From assembly GCA_030027265.1 (NCBI GenBank), contig JASENG010000009.1:1-64000 (forward strand): a DNA stretch of 64,000 bases, given 5' to 3'. Under the pieces are notes generated by a model. That model was not told the DNA's origin and ran no database searches. It worked only from the letters and a program-made list of their open reading frames with translations. This document shows, one piece after another, positions 52,765-61,234 of the stretch. Position 1 is the first letter of the stretch, and every line of letters starts with the position of its first letter. The DNA is from Lysinibacillus fusiformis (GTDB lineage: Bacteria > Bacillota > Bacilli > Bacillales_A > Planococcaceae). Made by a program: the position numbers and the translations under genes.

Positions 52765-54201
52765 TTAACGATCTTTTAAAATACGTTTGACTTCCTGATA
52801 CAGAATCTCCAGCCCTTTTTTTACGTCCTCCCCAGAGCTGTAAGCAAAGGAAAGGCGGATATGGCGGGCATCATTGGGTGCGTAGATGTAGCCGGGATTT
52901 ATAAGCACTTTCTTTTTGAGCAATTGCATAAATAATTCGGTTGTAACAATCGGCTCGTTAAATTTTAGCCAGATATAAAAGCCGCCTTTAGGAAATTCCC
53001 AAGAGGCTACGTCGCTAAAATATTGCTTTAATAAATTTTCCATGTACTCTGCACGTATCCTAAGCGAGTCGTTTAATTCGCTAATATGTTTATCATATTT
53101 GCCAGTCCGCAGCCAGTATTCAACGATTTGCTGTGAGATTGCACTTGAGCCGTAATCCATCTGCATTTTAATATCAGCGAGTCGTTTAATGACAGGCGTT
53201 GATGCGATGACCCAGCCAATCCTTAGACCCGGACTTAAAGTTTTTGATACGCTGCCAATATAAAGAACTTGTCCTGTTTGATCGAAAGACTTAATGGCTG
53301 GCGTGGGCTCGTCAAAGAGCAATTCAAAATAGACATCATCTTCAATCATCGGCAATTGTATGGCTTCACTTAATTGGTATAAGCTTTTTTTCTCTTCCAA
53401 GTTCATGCATAAACCAGTTGGATTATGGAGTGTCGGAATTGTATATAGAATTGCTTGCCGCTTTTTGCGAATTCGTTCAATCGCATCAGCACAAAGTTGG
53501 TTTTCTGATAGTGTAAATAGATTCATTCCAAAGGATTGAAACGTATGGATGGAATTTAAATAGGAAAAATTGTCTTGAAAAACAAATGATCCTGTTTCAA
53601 GTAGACCAAGCGCAATTAAGTGAAGTGCTTGAAGTCCTCCTGAGACGATGCAAATATTTTCGGGCGATGTTTCGATTCCTCGCTTTTTAACGTACTGACA
53701 AACTGCTTGCCGAAGACTTAAACTTCCTTGAGGGGAAGAATAGCCCATCGCTTTCCCGTCCATATGTACGTCACTAAGGGATTTTTGGAGCTCGGCAGTT
53801 GGTAGCAATGCTGGACTAAACTCACCGGTGCCTAATCGAATTACAGACTCATCCTGTTCAAACTCATTTATCATTTGAATTGTTTGGTAGTTTGATTTAT
53901 GAATACTTGTTTCGATGTACTGCTGCCAATTTGTTTGTTTCTGCGTAGCAAGAACATTCCAGGAATCGTTCGATACATAGGTAGCAGAGCCTGCCTTCGA
54001 AGATAATAGTCCATTAGCCTTTAGCTCATCAATCGCTTCTTGAAGTGTACTGCGGTTGACGCCAAAGGAAAGTGCAAGGCTTCGCTGAGGCGGCAACTTC
54101 ATTCCGAGCGGCCACTCACCGACTTGGATTTGTTCGGTAATCCACTGAACGATCTGGTTTGATAAACTCATTGATAAGGAGCGATCCGGTTGCCAGTTCA
54201 T
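52765..54201 (-). CDS. MocR-family regulator (GntR HTH fused to aminotransferase domain)
   Basis: 478 residues: GntR winged helix (about 1-75, LPPQRSLALSFGVNRSTLQEAIDEL), linker, and a type I PLP aminotransferase domain with Lys in SVSKTLSPGLRIG (PLP Schiff base) and NPTG. MocR proteins sense an amino acid or vitamin through the PLP domain. It diverges from a LysE-type exporter with repeated ATTGGAC sites between, so it probably regulates that exporter in response to an amino acid. Confidence 0.92.
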   Translation of the reverse strand: MNWQPDRSLSMSLSNQIVQWITEQIQVGEWPLGMKLPPQRSLALSFGVNRSTLQEAIDELKANGLLSSKAGSATYVSNDSWNVLATQKQTNWQQYIETSIHKSNYQTIQMINEFEQDESVIRLGTGEFSPALLPTAELQKSLSDVHMDGKAMGYSSPQGSLSLRQAVCQYVKKRGIETSPENICIVSGGLQALHLIALGLLETGSFVFQDNFSYLNSIHTFQSFGMNLFTLSENQLCADAIERIRKKRQAILYTIPTLHNPTGLCMNLEEKKSLYQLSEAIQLPMIEDDVYFELLFDEPTPAIKSFDQTGQVLYIGSVSKTLSPGLRIGWVIASTPVIKRLADIKMQMDYGSSAISQQIVEYWLRTGKYDKHISELNDSLRIRAEYMENLLKQYFSDVASWEFPKGGFYIWLKFNEPIVTTELFMQLLKKKVLINPGYIYAPNDARHIRLSFAYSSGEDVKKGLEILYQEVKRILKDR

Positions 54202-54218
54202 TTTTTATCTCCTTTAAA

Positions 54219-54249
54219 ATTGGACGGAAAATAAACCATCCAATTGGAC
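54219..54249. promoter_or_regulatory. Candidate MocR operator (direct ATTGGAC repeats)
   Basis: ATTGGAC occurs at 54219-54225 and 54243-54249 (24 bp apart), the second within the palindrome TCCAATTGGA (54239-54248). MocR regulators typically bind direct repeats at such spacing. A LysE -10 (TATGAT, 54273-54278) lies just downstream. Confidence 0.6.
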
Positions 54250-54300
54250 CTTTTTTCTAGTTATATCACATGTATGATAGAGAGGAAAGGAGTTTGAAAG

Positions 54301-54909
54301 ATGGAACCTTTACTGCATGGAATGCTACTGGCGTTTGGCCTTATTTTACCTTTAGGGGTGCAAAACGTATTTATTTTCACTCAAGGCGTAACGCAGCCGA
54401 ACATAGTGAAAGCATTACCGGCGACAATTACTGCCGCCATTTGCGATACGTTTTTAATAGTGCTTGCTATTTTGGGTTTATCATTGATCGTGCTGCAATT
54501 TGAGTGGCTGCGAATTGTTTTGCTAGTTGGCGGCATCCTGTTTCTTTTATATATGGGAAAGGTTATTTGGTCTTCACCGGCTGCAAATGTTGAGGGCGAA
54601 GAAGCCTTGCCTATGAAGAAGCAAATACTTTTTGCCCTCTCTGTTTCCTTCCTTAATCCACATGCCTTATTAGATATTATTGGAGTGATTGGGACAAGTT
54701 CCATGAAATATAGCGGACAAGAACTGCTCTTGTTTACTGGTGCTTCCATTATGGTCTCATGGACTTGGTTTTTTGGATTAGCCATATTGGGGGCTGCCTT
54801 AACGAAAACTCGTATCTCTTCACAAATTTTTATTTTATTCAATAAATGTTCGGCGATATTTATCTGGGGTACGGCAATCTATTTACTAATCGGTATTGTT
54901 AAGGGCTAG
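54301..54909 (+). CDS. LysE/ArgO-family amino acid exporter
   Basis: 202 residues, six hydrophobic helices, family motifs GLILPLGVQNVFIFTQG (about 13-29) and the conserved FLNPHALLDIIGVIGT (about 118-133). Exports basic amino acids in characterised relatives. RBS GAAAGGAG. Divergent from the MocR regulator. Confidence 0.9.
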   Translation: MEPLLHGMLLAFGLILPLGVQNVFIFTQGVTQPNIVKALPATITAAICDTFLIVLAILGLSLIVLQFEWLRIVLLVGGILFLLYMGKVIWSSPAANVEGEEALPMKKQILFALSVSFLNPHALLDIIGVIGTSSMKYSGQELLLFTGASIMVSWTWFFGLAILGAALTKTRISSQIFILFNKCSAIFIWGTAIYLLIGIVKG

Positions 54910-55121
54910 TTTTGAATTTTGTAATATGGAGGAAATTCCCCTTTATTTAGGAAAAAATTAATTCTGATAAACGCCTGTCGGAATCTAGAAGAGTATCGAA
55001 CAGTGCCTGAAAAATAAGGGCTGGCGATTCAACTAGGCATTTACACCAATACATTCGTCTAGAACACAATTTCAATGATGCATATATTGTAACTGAGTTC
55101 GAAATGAGGAGGTGTTTTAGA

Positions 55122-55253
55122 ATGGGTAAACAAGTTGGCGGTGAGTTCGAATACGGCGGCGGAAATGGTTCATGGTTTGCATTATTAGTGGTACTATTCA
55201 TTCTTCTAATTATTGTTGGTGCATACTACTTTAATGGTGGATACGGCTACTAA
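55122..55253 (+). CDS. YjcZ/SscA-like small sporulation protein
   Basis: 43 residues: [20 protein letters not shown] then a hydrophobic helix ([16 protein letters not shown]) and a Gly/Tyr tail FNGGYGY. This Gly-rich head, single membrane helix and GGYGY end is the YjcZ family found in spore formers. RBS GAGGAGGTG. Too short for many ORF callers. Function in spores is poorly known. Confidence 0.85.
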   Translation: MGKQVGGEFEYGGGNGSWFALLVVLFILLIIVGAYYFNGGYGY

Positions 55254-55273
55254 TCATTAAAAAAGAAAGAAAG

Positions 55274-55305
55274 AGTCCTCCAAGGATAATCTTGGAGGGC
55301 TTTAG
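55274..55305. terminator. Bidirectional terminator
   Basis: AGTCCTCCAAG/CTTGGAGGGCT stem with GATAAT loop between the convergent YjcZ-like and phosphoesterase genes. Confidence 0.8.
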
Positions 55306-56739
55306 TCATTTAACGACTTTAAAATTGCCGTGGCTTGGAATGTCGGTAGGTAAGCTGGAATGTAAATAATCCTTCCATAAAAAAGGAATTGTTTCGGGTG
55401 TTTCGAATAAAATTGGCCGATTTTTTAATAAGGGAAAATCGTACCCTGTTAAACGATAGCTATTCAGAACAACTTGATAATTTTGATTGTCTTTCAATGG
55501 CTTTCGATGGTATGTCAAATTTTTGACGCGCTGTCCAACAGGTTCTTTTAAATCGATTAAATAGGAAATCCCGCCCCAGAAATCATACTGATAAGGCTGA
55601 AGGGTGTCAGGGAAAACATTGGTGCTAAAATCAATCTCTCCATTTACATGGAGGGAAAAAACGGCTGCACTTTCCTCGATCAGCTGTTTAATCTCCATCC
55701 CTGATAACAAAATGACCCTTAGTGTATGTTCTCGAGAGGCGTTCTTCAATAGTTCACGGTTTGTAATGCTCCCCTTAAACCCGCCATTCTCCAAATACAA
55801 AAGATCACAAACAGAAATTTGAGCATTTGTAGCTTTTAGTTGCATGTCGTGTATTAACTGAATGAAGGGATGGCTTGAAAGTCTGGAGGTGAGTAAACCC
55901 TCATAAGAATAATCCTCTTGAATAAATGTGAGCTCTTTATTCAACCAATCCTCTACTTCAGTGGGATAAGCGTAATTGTATTTCTTTAATGGATGAAAGG
56001 TTGCCTTGCTTTGGCTAAGTTCAAAGTCAATTTGTACTTCGATAAAACCATGCGAATTTGAAGCAGGCTGGATGATTAACATATTGTGAATTTTTTCGTT
56101 TATGTACAAATGCTGATGACCGGTAATTAATAAATCAATATCTGGAATCGATTCTATAATTTCATTTGCTTGGTTTTCACCAATTCTTTCTTGATAAATT
56201 GCCCCTGTTACGGGGTTTTCAGTAAATCCGCCGTGATAGGAAACGACGAGGTAATCGGGCTGCTCGTTTCTTTTTACATAATCCACCCAATAATACAGAG
56301 AGGTTAAAGCATTTTTAAATGGAAGCTCTGACACATATCCATGTTCATCCCAAATGGCTGTAAAGTGAGTGGTTGCACCGATAACAACAAACTTTTTGCC
56401 GCTTATATTTTTAGTGAAATAAGGTTTTGCAAAATCGCCAATATTGCAGCTGATCCAAGAAAAACGGCAATCAGAACGCAGACGTTGAAGAGAGGGAATA
56501 TCATTATGAAATTCATGATTTCCGAGAATGGCCACATCATAGATATCATTGGCTAACTCAATCATTGGGTGAGTTTTTTTATTAATATGCTTGTAATAAA
56601 AAGTTGCTGGACTTCCATCAAGAAAATCTCCGTTATCGATTACTAAATCTGGGTTTAATTCTTTCATTTGTTTGACCAATTGCCCAAATCGATCCAGACT
56701 TCCGTGTAAATCACTCGTGATTAAAATGGATACGGACAT
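55306..56739 (-). CDS. 5'-nucleotidase/2',3'-cyclic phosphodiesterase-family metallophosphoesterase
   Basis: 477 residues, without signal peptide, so cytosolic. N-terminal metallophosphoesterase with dinuclear metal ligands in SDLHGSLDRF (Asp, His), DNGDFLDGSP, GNHEFH (Asn-His-Glu) and ITGHQHLYIN; C-terminal 5'-nucleotidase domain with ENGGFKGSITN. The ATG at 56739 (MSVSILITSDLHG) is preceded by AGAGGTGA; the earlier in-frame ATG at 56802 has no RBS. Resembles YunD-type proteins. Exact nucleotide substrate unknown. Confidence 0.88.
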   Translation of the reverse strand: MSVSILITSDLHGSLDRFGQLVKQMKELNPDLVIDNGDFLDGSPATFYYKHINKKTHPMIELANDIYDVAILGNHEFHNDIPSLQRLRSDCRFSWISCNIGDFAKPYFTKNISGKKFVVIGATTHFTAIWDEHGYVSELPFKNALTSLYYWVDYVKRNEQPDYLVVSYHGGFTENPVTGAIYQERIGENQANEIIESIPDIDLLITGHQHLYINEKIHNMLIIQPASNSHGFIEVQIDFELSQSKATFHPLKKYNYAYPTEVEDWLNKELTFIQEDYSYEGLLTSRLSSHPFIQLIHDMQLKATNAQISVCDLLYLENGGFKGSITNRELLKNASREHTLRVILLSGMEIKQLIEESAAVFSLHVNGEIDFSTNVFPDTLQPYQYDFWGGISYLIDLKEPVGQRVKNLTYHRKPLKDNQNYQVVLNSYRLTGYDFPLLKNRPILFETPETIPFLWKDYLHSSLPTDIPSHGNFKVVK

Positions 56740-56802
56740 GCGGTTCACCTCTGCTCTCTTGTATAGCATATATTTAATATTAGCAAATGAAAATATACTC
56801 AT

Positions 56803-56831
56803 TTACACAATATTGGGATGTATGCTACACT
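56803..56831 (+). promoter_or_regulatory. Candidate nrd promoter
   Basis: TTACAC (56803-56808), 17-bp spacer, TACACT (56826-56831), upstream of the cobalamin riboswitch. Confidence 0.45.
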
Positions 56832-56846
56832 TATCTTCGTAAAATA

Positions 56847-56862
56847 AAACTATATATTGTGT
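56847..56862 (+). promoter_or_regulatory. Candidate NrdR box
   Basis: AAACTATATATTGTGT matches the NrdR palindrome (ACACWATATATWGTGT) at 15 of 16 positions. A weaker half-site, ACACAATATT at 56805, lies 42 bp upstream, a whole number of helical turns, as usual for paired NrdR boxes. Predicts repression of class Ib reductase by NrdR. Confidence 0.6.
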
Positions 56863-56869
56863 TTGTTTT

Positions 56870-57022
56870 AGCTAGGTACTACTACATGTAGTTTAAAAGG
56901 GAAGTTCGGTGTAAATCCGACGCTGTCCCCGCAACTGTAATGCTGACGATGATTCGATACCACTGTGTTTTCATGGGAAGGGAATCAAAGGGTGAGGCTA
57001 AGCCAGGAGACCTGCCTAGTAA
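56870..57022 (+). ncRNA. Cobalamin (B12) riboswitch 2
   Basis: Conserved core in order: AAAAGGGAAGT-TCGGTGTAAATCCGA, GCTGTCCCCGCAACTGTAA, ACCACTG, and B12 box AGCCAGGAGACCTGCC (57001-57016) closing with CTAGGT/GCCTAG P1. It precedes the class Ib ribonucleotide reductase genes, implying that cobalamin switches off this B12-independent enzyme. Confidence 0.95.
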
Positions 57023-57098
57023 AACAGATCAATCATTTCTTCGGGGATTGAGAAATGGGGACGTTACCTATTTTTCAATCATCCGACGTTTCCATTTT

Positions 57099-57138
57099 AG
57101 GCTATCTCTTTTCGAAGAGGTAGCCTTTTTATTTTTTT
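57099..57138 (+). terminator. Terminator of the nrd leader (riboswitch output)
   Basis: AGGCTATCTC/GAGGTAGCCT stem with a TTTTC-GAA loop followed by TTTTATTTTTTT. A competing hairpin GATTGAGAAA/TTTTTCAATC lies at 57046-57079. Likely the transcription-attenuation platform. Confidence 0.82.
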
Positions 57139-57231
57139 GCATTGCAAACTAAAGAATTTGTTATTTGATCCTAGTTTGCAAGATGTATGAAGAGGTATTA
57201 AGTATAGAAAATAATGGAGAAGAGGGATTGG

Positions 57232-57456
57232 ATGAAGCTATATACAAAAACAATTTGCCCGAAATGTATGTGGGTAAAATCTGAATTGCAAAGAGCTGGA
57301 CTTGAAGTCGAAGTTGTGAATATTGATGTGGATGAACAAGCGAAGAAAGCGATTATAGATGCGGGCTTCCTTTCCGTACCTGTCTTTGAATTTGAAGGTC
57401 GGTTGATAGGGGATGTACAGGAGATTGTTTCGCAAATTGAGCTGGTTGCCGGGTGA
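57232..57456 (+). CDS. nrdH: Glutaredoxin-like protein NrdH
   Basis: Electron donor for NrdE. 74 residues with thioredoxin fold, redox CPKC motif in TICPKCMWVKSEL (about 9-12) and cis-Pro VPVFEFEG. The ATG at 57232 (MKLYTKTICP) follows AGAGGG; the ATG at 57214 has no RBS and gives a longer atypical head. Overlaps nrdI by 4 bp (GTGA). Confidence 0.9.
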   Translation: MKLYTKTICPKCMWVKSELQRAGLEVEVVNIDVDEQAKKAIIDAGFLSVPVFEFEGRLIGDVQEIVSQIELVAG

Positions 57457-57812
57457 TTGCTTATGCTAGTCGAACTGGAAATGTGCGTTATGTCGTTTCG
57501 AAAATAAAGGCCGAAACGATTGAAATCGTGGAAGGGTTAAAGGTGGACAAGCCCTTTCTGCTCATTACCTATACGGATGGTCTTGGGGATATTCCTGTGA
57601 AGGTAACGCGTTTTTTAGAAAGCAATGGGTCCCTTTGCAAAGGGGTAGTTGTCAGCGGCAATAGCAACTTTGGCCATCGTGTATTTGGCGGTGCAGGAGA
57701 TAAAGTCGCCGCACTCTATCGAATCCCGCTGGTACGAAAATTAGATTTGCGTGGGTACCAGGCAGACTATGAAGCCATTCAACAGTTTTATGAAAAGAGG
57801 GTCATTGGATGA
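57453..57812 (+). CDS. nrdI: Flavodoxin-like protein NrdI
   Basis: FMN protein that supplies oxidant to assemble the Mn2-tyrosyl cofactor of NrdF. 119 residues with YASRTGNVRYVV (FMN phosphate loop), YTDGLGDIP and GNSNFGHRVFGGAGD. GTG start overlapping nrdH. Overlaps nrdE by 4 bp (ATGA). Confidence 0.92.
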   Translation: MIAYASRTGNVRYVVSKIKAETIEIVEGLKVDKPFLLITYTDGLGDIPVKVTRFLESNGSLCKGVVVSGNSNFGHRVFGGAGDKVAALYRIPLVRKLDLRGYQADYEAIQQFYEKRVIG

Positions 57813-59519
57813 AAACGTATTTAAAACTAAATAATGATGTGCTGAATCGTTATAACACAACAGGGCAATTAGAGCTGGAAAAGGATCGCGAGGCAACACG
57901 GCGTTATTTTTTAGAATATGTAAATGTGCGCTTACGCTATTTTATTGATATAGAAGAAAAGATTCGTTATTTAGTAGAGGAAGGGTATTACGAAAAAGAG
58001 TTTATCGAACTGTATGACTTGGAATTTATTAAACACTTATATAAAAAAGCATATGACTACAATTTCCGCTTTCCTTCTTTTATGAGTGCGAGTAAATTTT
58101 ACGACAGTTATGCGATGAAAAGCCGTGATGGTGAAGAGATTCTAGAGAAATACGAAGATCGAATTGTCATCATTGCTTTATATTTAGCGCAAGGGGACGC
58201 CGAATTAGCGGAACGAGCTGTAGAAGCGATGATGGAAGCCTACCAGCCGGCGACGCCTACCGCTTTAAATAGTGGAAAGAAAGCGCGAGGAGAGCTTGTA
58301 AGCTGTTTTAAATTATCGATGGATGACTCGATGAATAGTATTGCGGAGAATATCGGCTATTGCTTGGAACTGTCTCGCCTTGGTGGTGGGGTTGGTGTTA
58401 ATCTAACTGATTTACGTCCATTGGGAGATCCGATTAAGGAGATAGCTAATCGGGCAAGCGGTGTGATTCCTGTCGCGAAGCTTCTGGAAAATTCATTTAG
58501 CTATTCCAATCAGCTTGGTCAGAGGAACGGCTCAGGTGTTGTGTATTTAAATATTTTCCATGGAGATATCGAGAATTTCATTTCCTCGAAAAAACCAAAT
58601 GCCGACGATAAAATTCGTCTAGCAACGTTATCTACCGGGATTATCATACCAAGTATTTTCTTTGAACTTATGAAGCGGGATAAAGATATCGTGCTCTTCA
58701 GTCCTTATGATATTTATAAAGAATATGGGAAAAGAATGTCCGAGATTTCCATTACAGAGATGTATTACGAGTTGCTGGATAATCCGAATATCCGCAAAAT
58801 CAAACGATTGAATGCGCGAAAGTTGTATACAGAAGTAAAGAAAGCGCAATTTGAATCAGGTTATCCATTTGAAATTTTTGATGATAATGTGAATGATGTG
58901 CATCCTTTGAAAAATATAGGCCGAGTGCAAATGTCGAATCTCTGTACAGAAATCTTGCAGGTGCAGCAAAAGAGCATCATCACAGACCAGGATGAGCCGA
59001 ATGAGTATGGCTTGGATGTTTCGTGTAATCTAGGGTCAATCGATATCCACGAGGCAAGTAAAGCAGCTGATTTTGAGAAGCTGGTAGATACAGCGATGCG
59101 CCTTCTAACAAATGTCTCTCAAATGACCTATATCAAAAACGTTCCATCTGTAGCAAAGGCCAATAAACTAATGCATTCTGTAGGGCTTGGGGTAATGAAT
59201 TTGCACGGACATTTAGTGACGCAAGGAATCATGTACGGTTCAAAGGAATCCATTGAATTTATCGATGCTTTCATGGAAGCGCTAAACTACTACTCTCTTA
59301 AAAGTTCGATGGAGATTGCCAAGGAACGTGGGGAAACGTTCTATGGATTTGAAGAGAGTGAATATGCAAATGGGAACTACTTCACTGCTTATATCAATAA
59401 AGAAGAAAAGTCGTTTCATAAAGAAACAATTCGAGCTCTTGGAAAAGTACCGATTATTACAGCTGAAATGTGGAAGGGGTTAAAAAAAGAAGTACAAAAA
59501 AATGGGTTGATTAATGCAT
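57809..59519 (+). CDS. nrdE: Class Ib ribonucleotide reductase large subunit NrdE, exon 1
   Basis: Reduces NDPs to dNDPs with NrdF. This exon encodes residues 1 to about 570: PTALNSGKKARGELVSCF (first active-site Cys), LSRLGGGVGVNLTDLR, radical-site NLCTEIL (Asn-x-Cys-x-Glu pattern) and SCNLGSIDI. It ends GLINA in the conserved stretch that in NrdE proteins continues YRIAIAPT; reading on gives a stop at 59521, but joining 59519 to 60852 restores TAT-AGA (Tyr-Arg). Exon 1 plus exon 2 encode about 697 residues, the normal length. Confidence 0.93.
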
Positions 59520-59794
59520 AAACTTATTGTGCCTTTACATGGCAACATGTATCGAAAATGGATTTAAATGCTGGAACCCCCTAAAGCCTTCTTGCCAAAG
59601 CGAAACTGGAAACGGTAAGCGTAAAGGAGCGAGAGCAGAAAAAAGTAGAAGGATTTAATTAGAGCAGAAATGGACTAATTAATTTTAATGGGAAATCAGC
59701 AGGGAACTATCTAAAAATATAGAAATTATTAATGATAGACCCTCAACGACTACCATATCCACACCCTATTAAAAATAGCCAAGGAGAGATCTAA

Positions 59795-60397
59795 TTGGAT
59801 ATTTTTACACTTAGAACCTACTCAAAAAATAGAAGCTTAGGAAGAATAATTGAGAAAGAATGTGTTATATGTAATAGAACTTTTAGTGTCCCTTTCGGTA
59901 GAAGATATGCTGTGACTACATGCTGTAAATACTGCCAAACCCTTGCTTTGTCATGGAAAAAGAATGAAGGGCGTTATGTGTTATGTAAAATGTGCGATAA
60001 ACCAATATGGGAAATGCCTTCTAGACATTCTAAGTACTGTTCAAAACGTTGTCATAACTTGGCAATGTCCGTTTTACCAGATGAAATGAATCTTGGTATT
60101 ATTCAAACTGGTAGAAAGAAGTACTATGGGGCGAATTGGTTATCTCAAAGAAAACGTGCTAGAATGCGAGATGGATTTATTTGTCAAAGGTGCGGAATTA
60201 CTGAAAAAAAGTATGGGCAAGAATTATCTGTACACCATAAAATTCCGTTTGTCTACTTTGAAAACTATTTAGAGGCAAATAAACTTGAAAATTTGATCTC
60301 TGTTTGCGAACCTTGTCATAGAAAAATTCATAGTGGTGAAAATCACACATTAAATTTCGATAAAGAAAAGAAAAAATTGTTTTTAAAAATGAATTGA
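59795..60397 (+). CDS. Intron-encoded HNH homing endonuclease
   Basis: 200 residues. Three zinc-ribbon-like Cys pairs in the first half (CVIC; CCKYC; CKMC/CSKRC) and a C-terminal HNH nuclease: RCGITEKKYGQELSVHHKIPF ... NLISVCEPCHRKIH (His-His, Asn, His with CxxC pairs). TTG start at 59795 after AAGGAGAG. Lies inside the group I intron, whose spread into intron-less nrdE alleles it presumably promotes by cutting them. AT-rich composition differs from the exons. Confidence 0.9.
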   Translation: MDIFTLRTYSKNRSLGRIIEKECVICNRTFSVPFGRRYAVTTCCKYCQTLALSWKKNEGRYVLCKMCDKPIWEMPSRHSKYCSKRCHNLAMSVLPDEMNLGIIQTGRKKYYGANWLSQRKRARMRDGFICQRCGITEKKYGQELSVHHKIPFVYFENYLEANKLENLISVCEPCHRKIHSGENHTLNFDKEKKKLFLKMN

Positions 60398-60783
60398 ATA
60401 AGGTGCAAACAAAACAAAAAGAAAACGCATTAAAAGTTCTTGAATTATTACTTAATACTGATAAAACATTAAAAGAAATTTCTCAATTAACGTGTGTTTC
60501 CTATAGTAAGGTGCAAAAAATATATAGAGGAAAAAGCTGGAGAAATTTATATGATATTCCGCCAAGAGAAATAAGGCCAAGAGCAAAAGGAATTGAAAAG
60601 GCATTAAAAGTACATTCTTTGCTTATAAATACAAATCTAACTCTAACGGAAATATCGGAAATAGCGAAATGCTCTCTAGCAATGGTACAAGATTTGTATA
60701 AAGGAAAAACTTATACCGATTTATATGAAACTCCTCCATTTAAGGTTGCGCCAAGAAGAAAAGCTAATGAAATAAAACAATAG
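60394..60783 (+). CDS. Intron-encoded protein with two helix-turn-helix repeats
   Basis: 129 residues made of two homologous repeats (about 8-62 and 66-122), each reading ALKV-x-LLLNT-x-TLKEIS, a helix-turn-helix core, then Y-x-GK-x-(W/Y)-x-x-LY-(D/E)-x-PP with an Arg-rich end (REIRPRAK; KVAPRRK). This looks like the HTH tail (NUMOD/IENR-type) that homing endonucleases use to bind their site, here as a separate ORF. TTG start at 60394 overlaps the HNH stop by 4 bp. It may act with the HNH protein as a split enzyme. Confidence 0.75.
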   Translation: MNKVQTKQKENALKVLELLLNTDKTLKEISQLTCVSYSKVQKIYRGKSWRNLYDIPPREIRPRAKGIEKALKVHSLLINTNLTLTEISEIAKCSLAMVQDLYKGKTYTDLYETPPFKVAPRRKANEIKQ

Positions 60784-60851
60784 GGTGATTGTATAGTCTA
60801 CTCCCACTTCACAATGAAGTGCTAAATATCTCGAAAGAGAGGGTACAAAGG

Positions 60852-61234
60852 ATAGAATCGCGATTGCTCCAACGGGTTCGATAAGTTATATCAGATCATG
60901 CACGGCTTCAATTGCCCCTTGTACAGAAAGGGTAGAGGTACGTGACTATGCTGATAGCCGCACCATTTACCCGATGCCATATTTAACGAACGACAATGCT
61001 CACCTTTATGTGGAAGCCTATGACGTCAATGCCTATGATCTAATCGATTTATATGCTGCTGCGCAAAAGCATGTGGATCAAGGGATTTCAATGACATTAT
61101 ATGTAACCGATGCATGGACAACTGAACAATTGGCGAAAATTTATATTTACGCTTGGATGCGCGGCATCAAGTCGGTTTACTACGTACGTCAACGATTGCA
61201 AACATTAGAGGAGTGTGTAGCATGTCAAATTTAA
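60852..61234 (+). CDS. nrdE: NrdE, exon 2
   Basis: Continues the frame with RIAIAPTGSISYIRSCTASI, CTERVEVR and the C-terminal redox Cys pair in LEECVACQI that delivers electrons from NrdH. It has no start of its own; the in-frame ATG at 60974 would give a non-functional fragment. It overlaps nrdF by 13 bp. Together with exon 1 it forms full-length NrdE after splicing. Confidence 0.92.

Larger units (their letters stand above)
59520..60851 (+). ncRNA. Group I intron in nrdE (1,332 nt)
   Basis: The 5' exon ends in T (59519), the intron ends in G (60851), as group I introns require. P1 can form between exon GCAT (59516-59519) and intron GTGC (59529-59532). The P7 5' strand lies in CCTCAACGACTACC (59741-59754) and the 3' strand in TATAGTCTACTCC (60792-60804), pairing GACTA with TAGTC. 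The two ORFs lie between these, i.e. in the P8 region. Layout resembles phage-type IA introns of ribonucleotide reductase genes. Confidence 0.9.

Noticed and set aside
57809-61234. Intein in NrdE instead of an intron
   Set aside because: Exon 1 runs straight into a stop codon and the insert is not in frame with either exon; the U/G boundaries and P7 strands fit a group I intron.
60974-61234. Separate 86-residue gene
   Set aside because: It is the C-terminal part of NrdE (exon 2), in frame from 60852 and lacking its own RBS.
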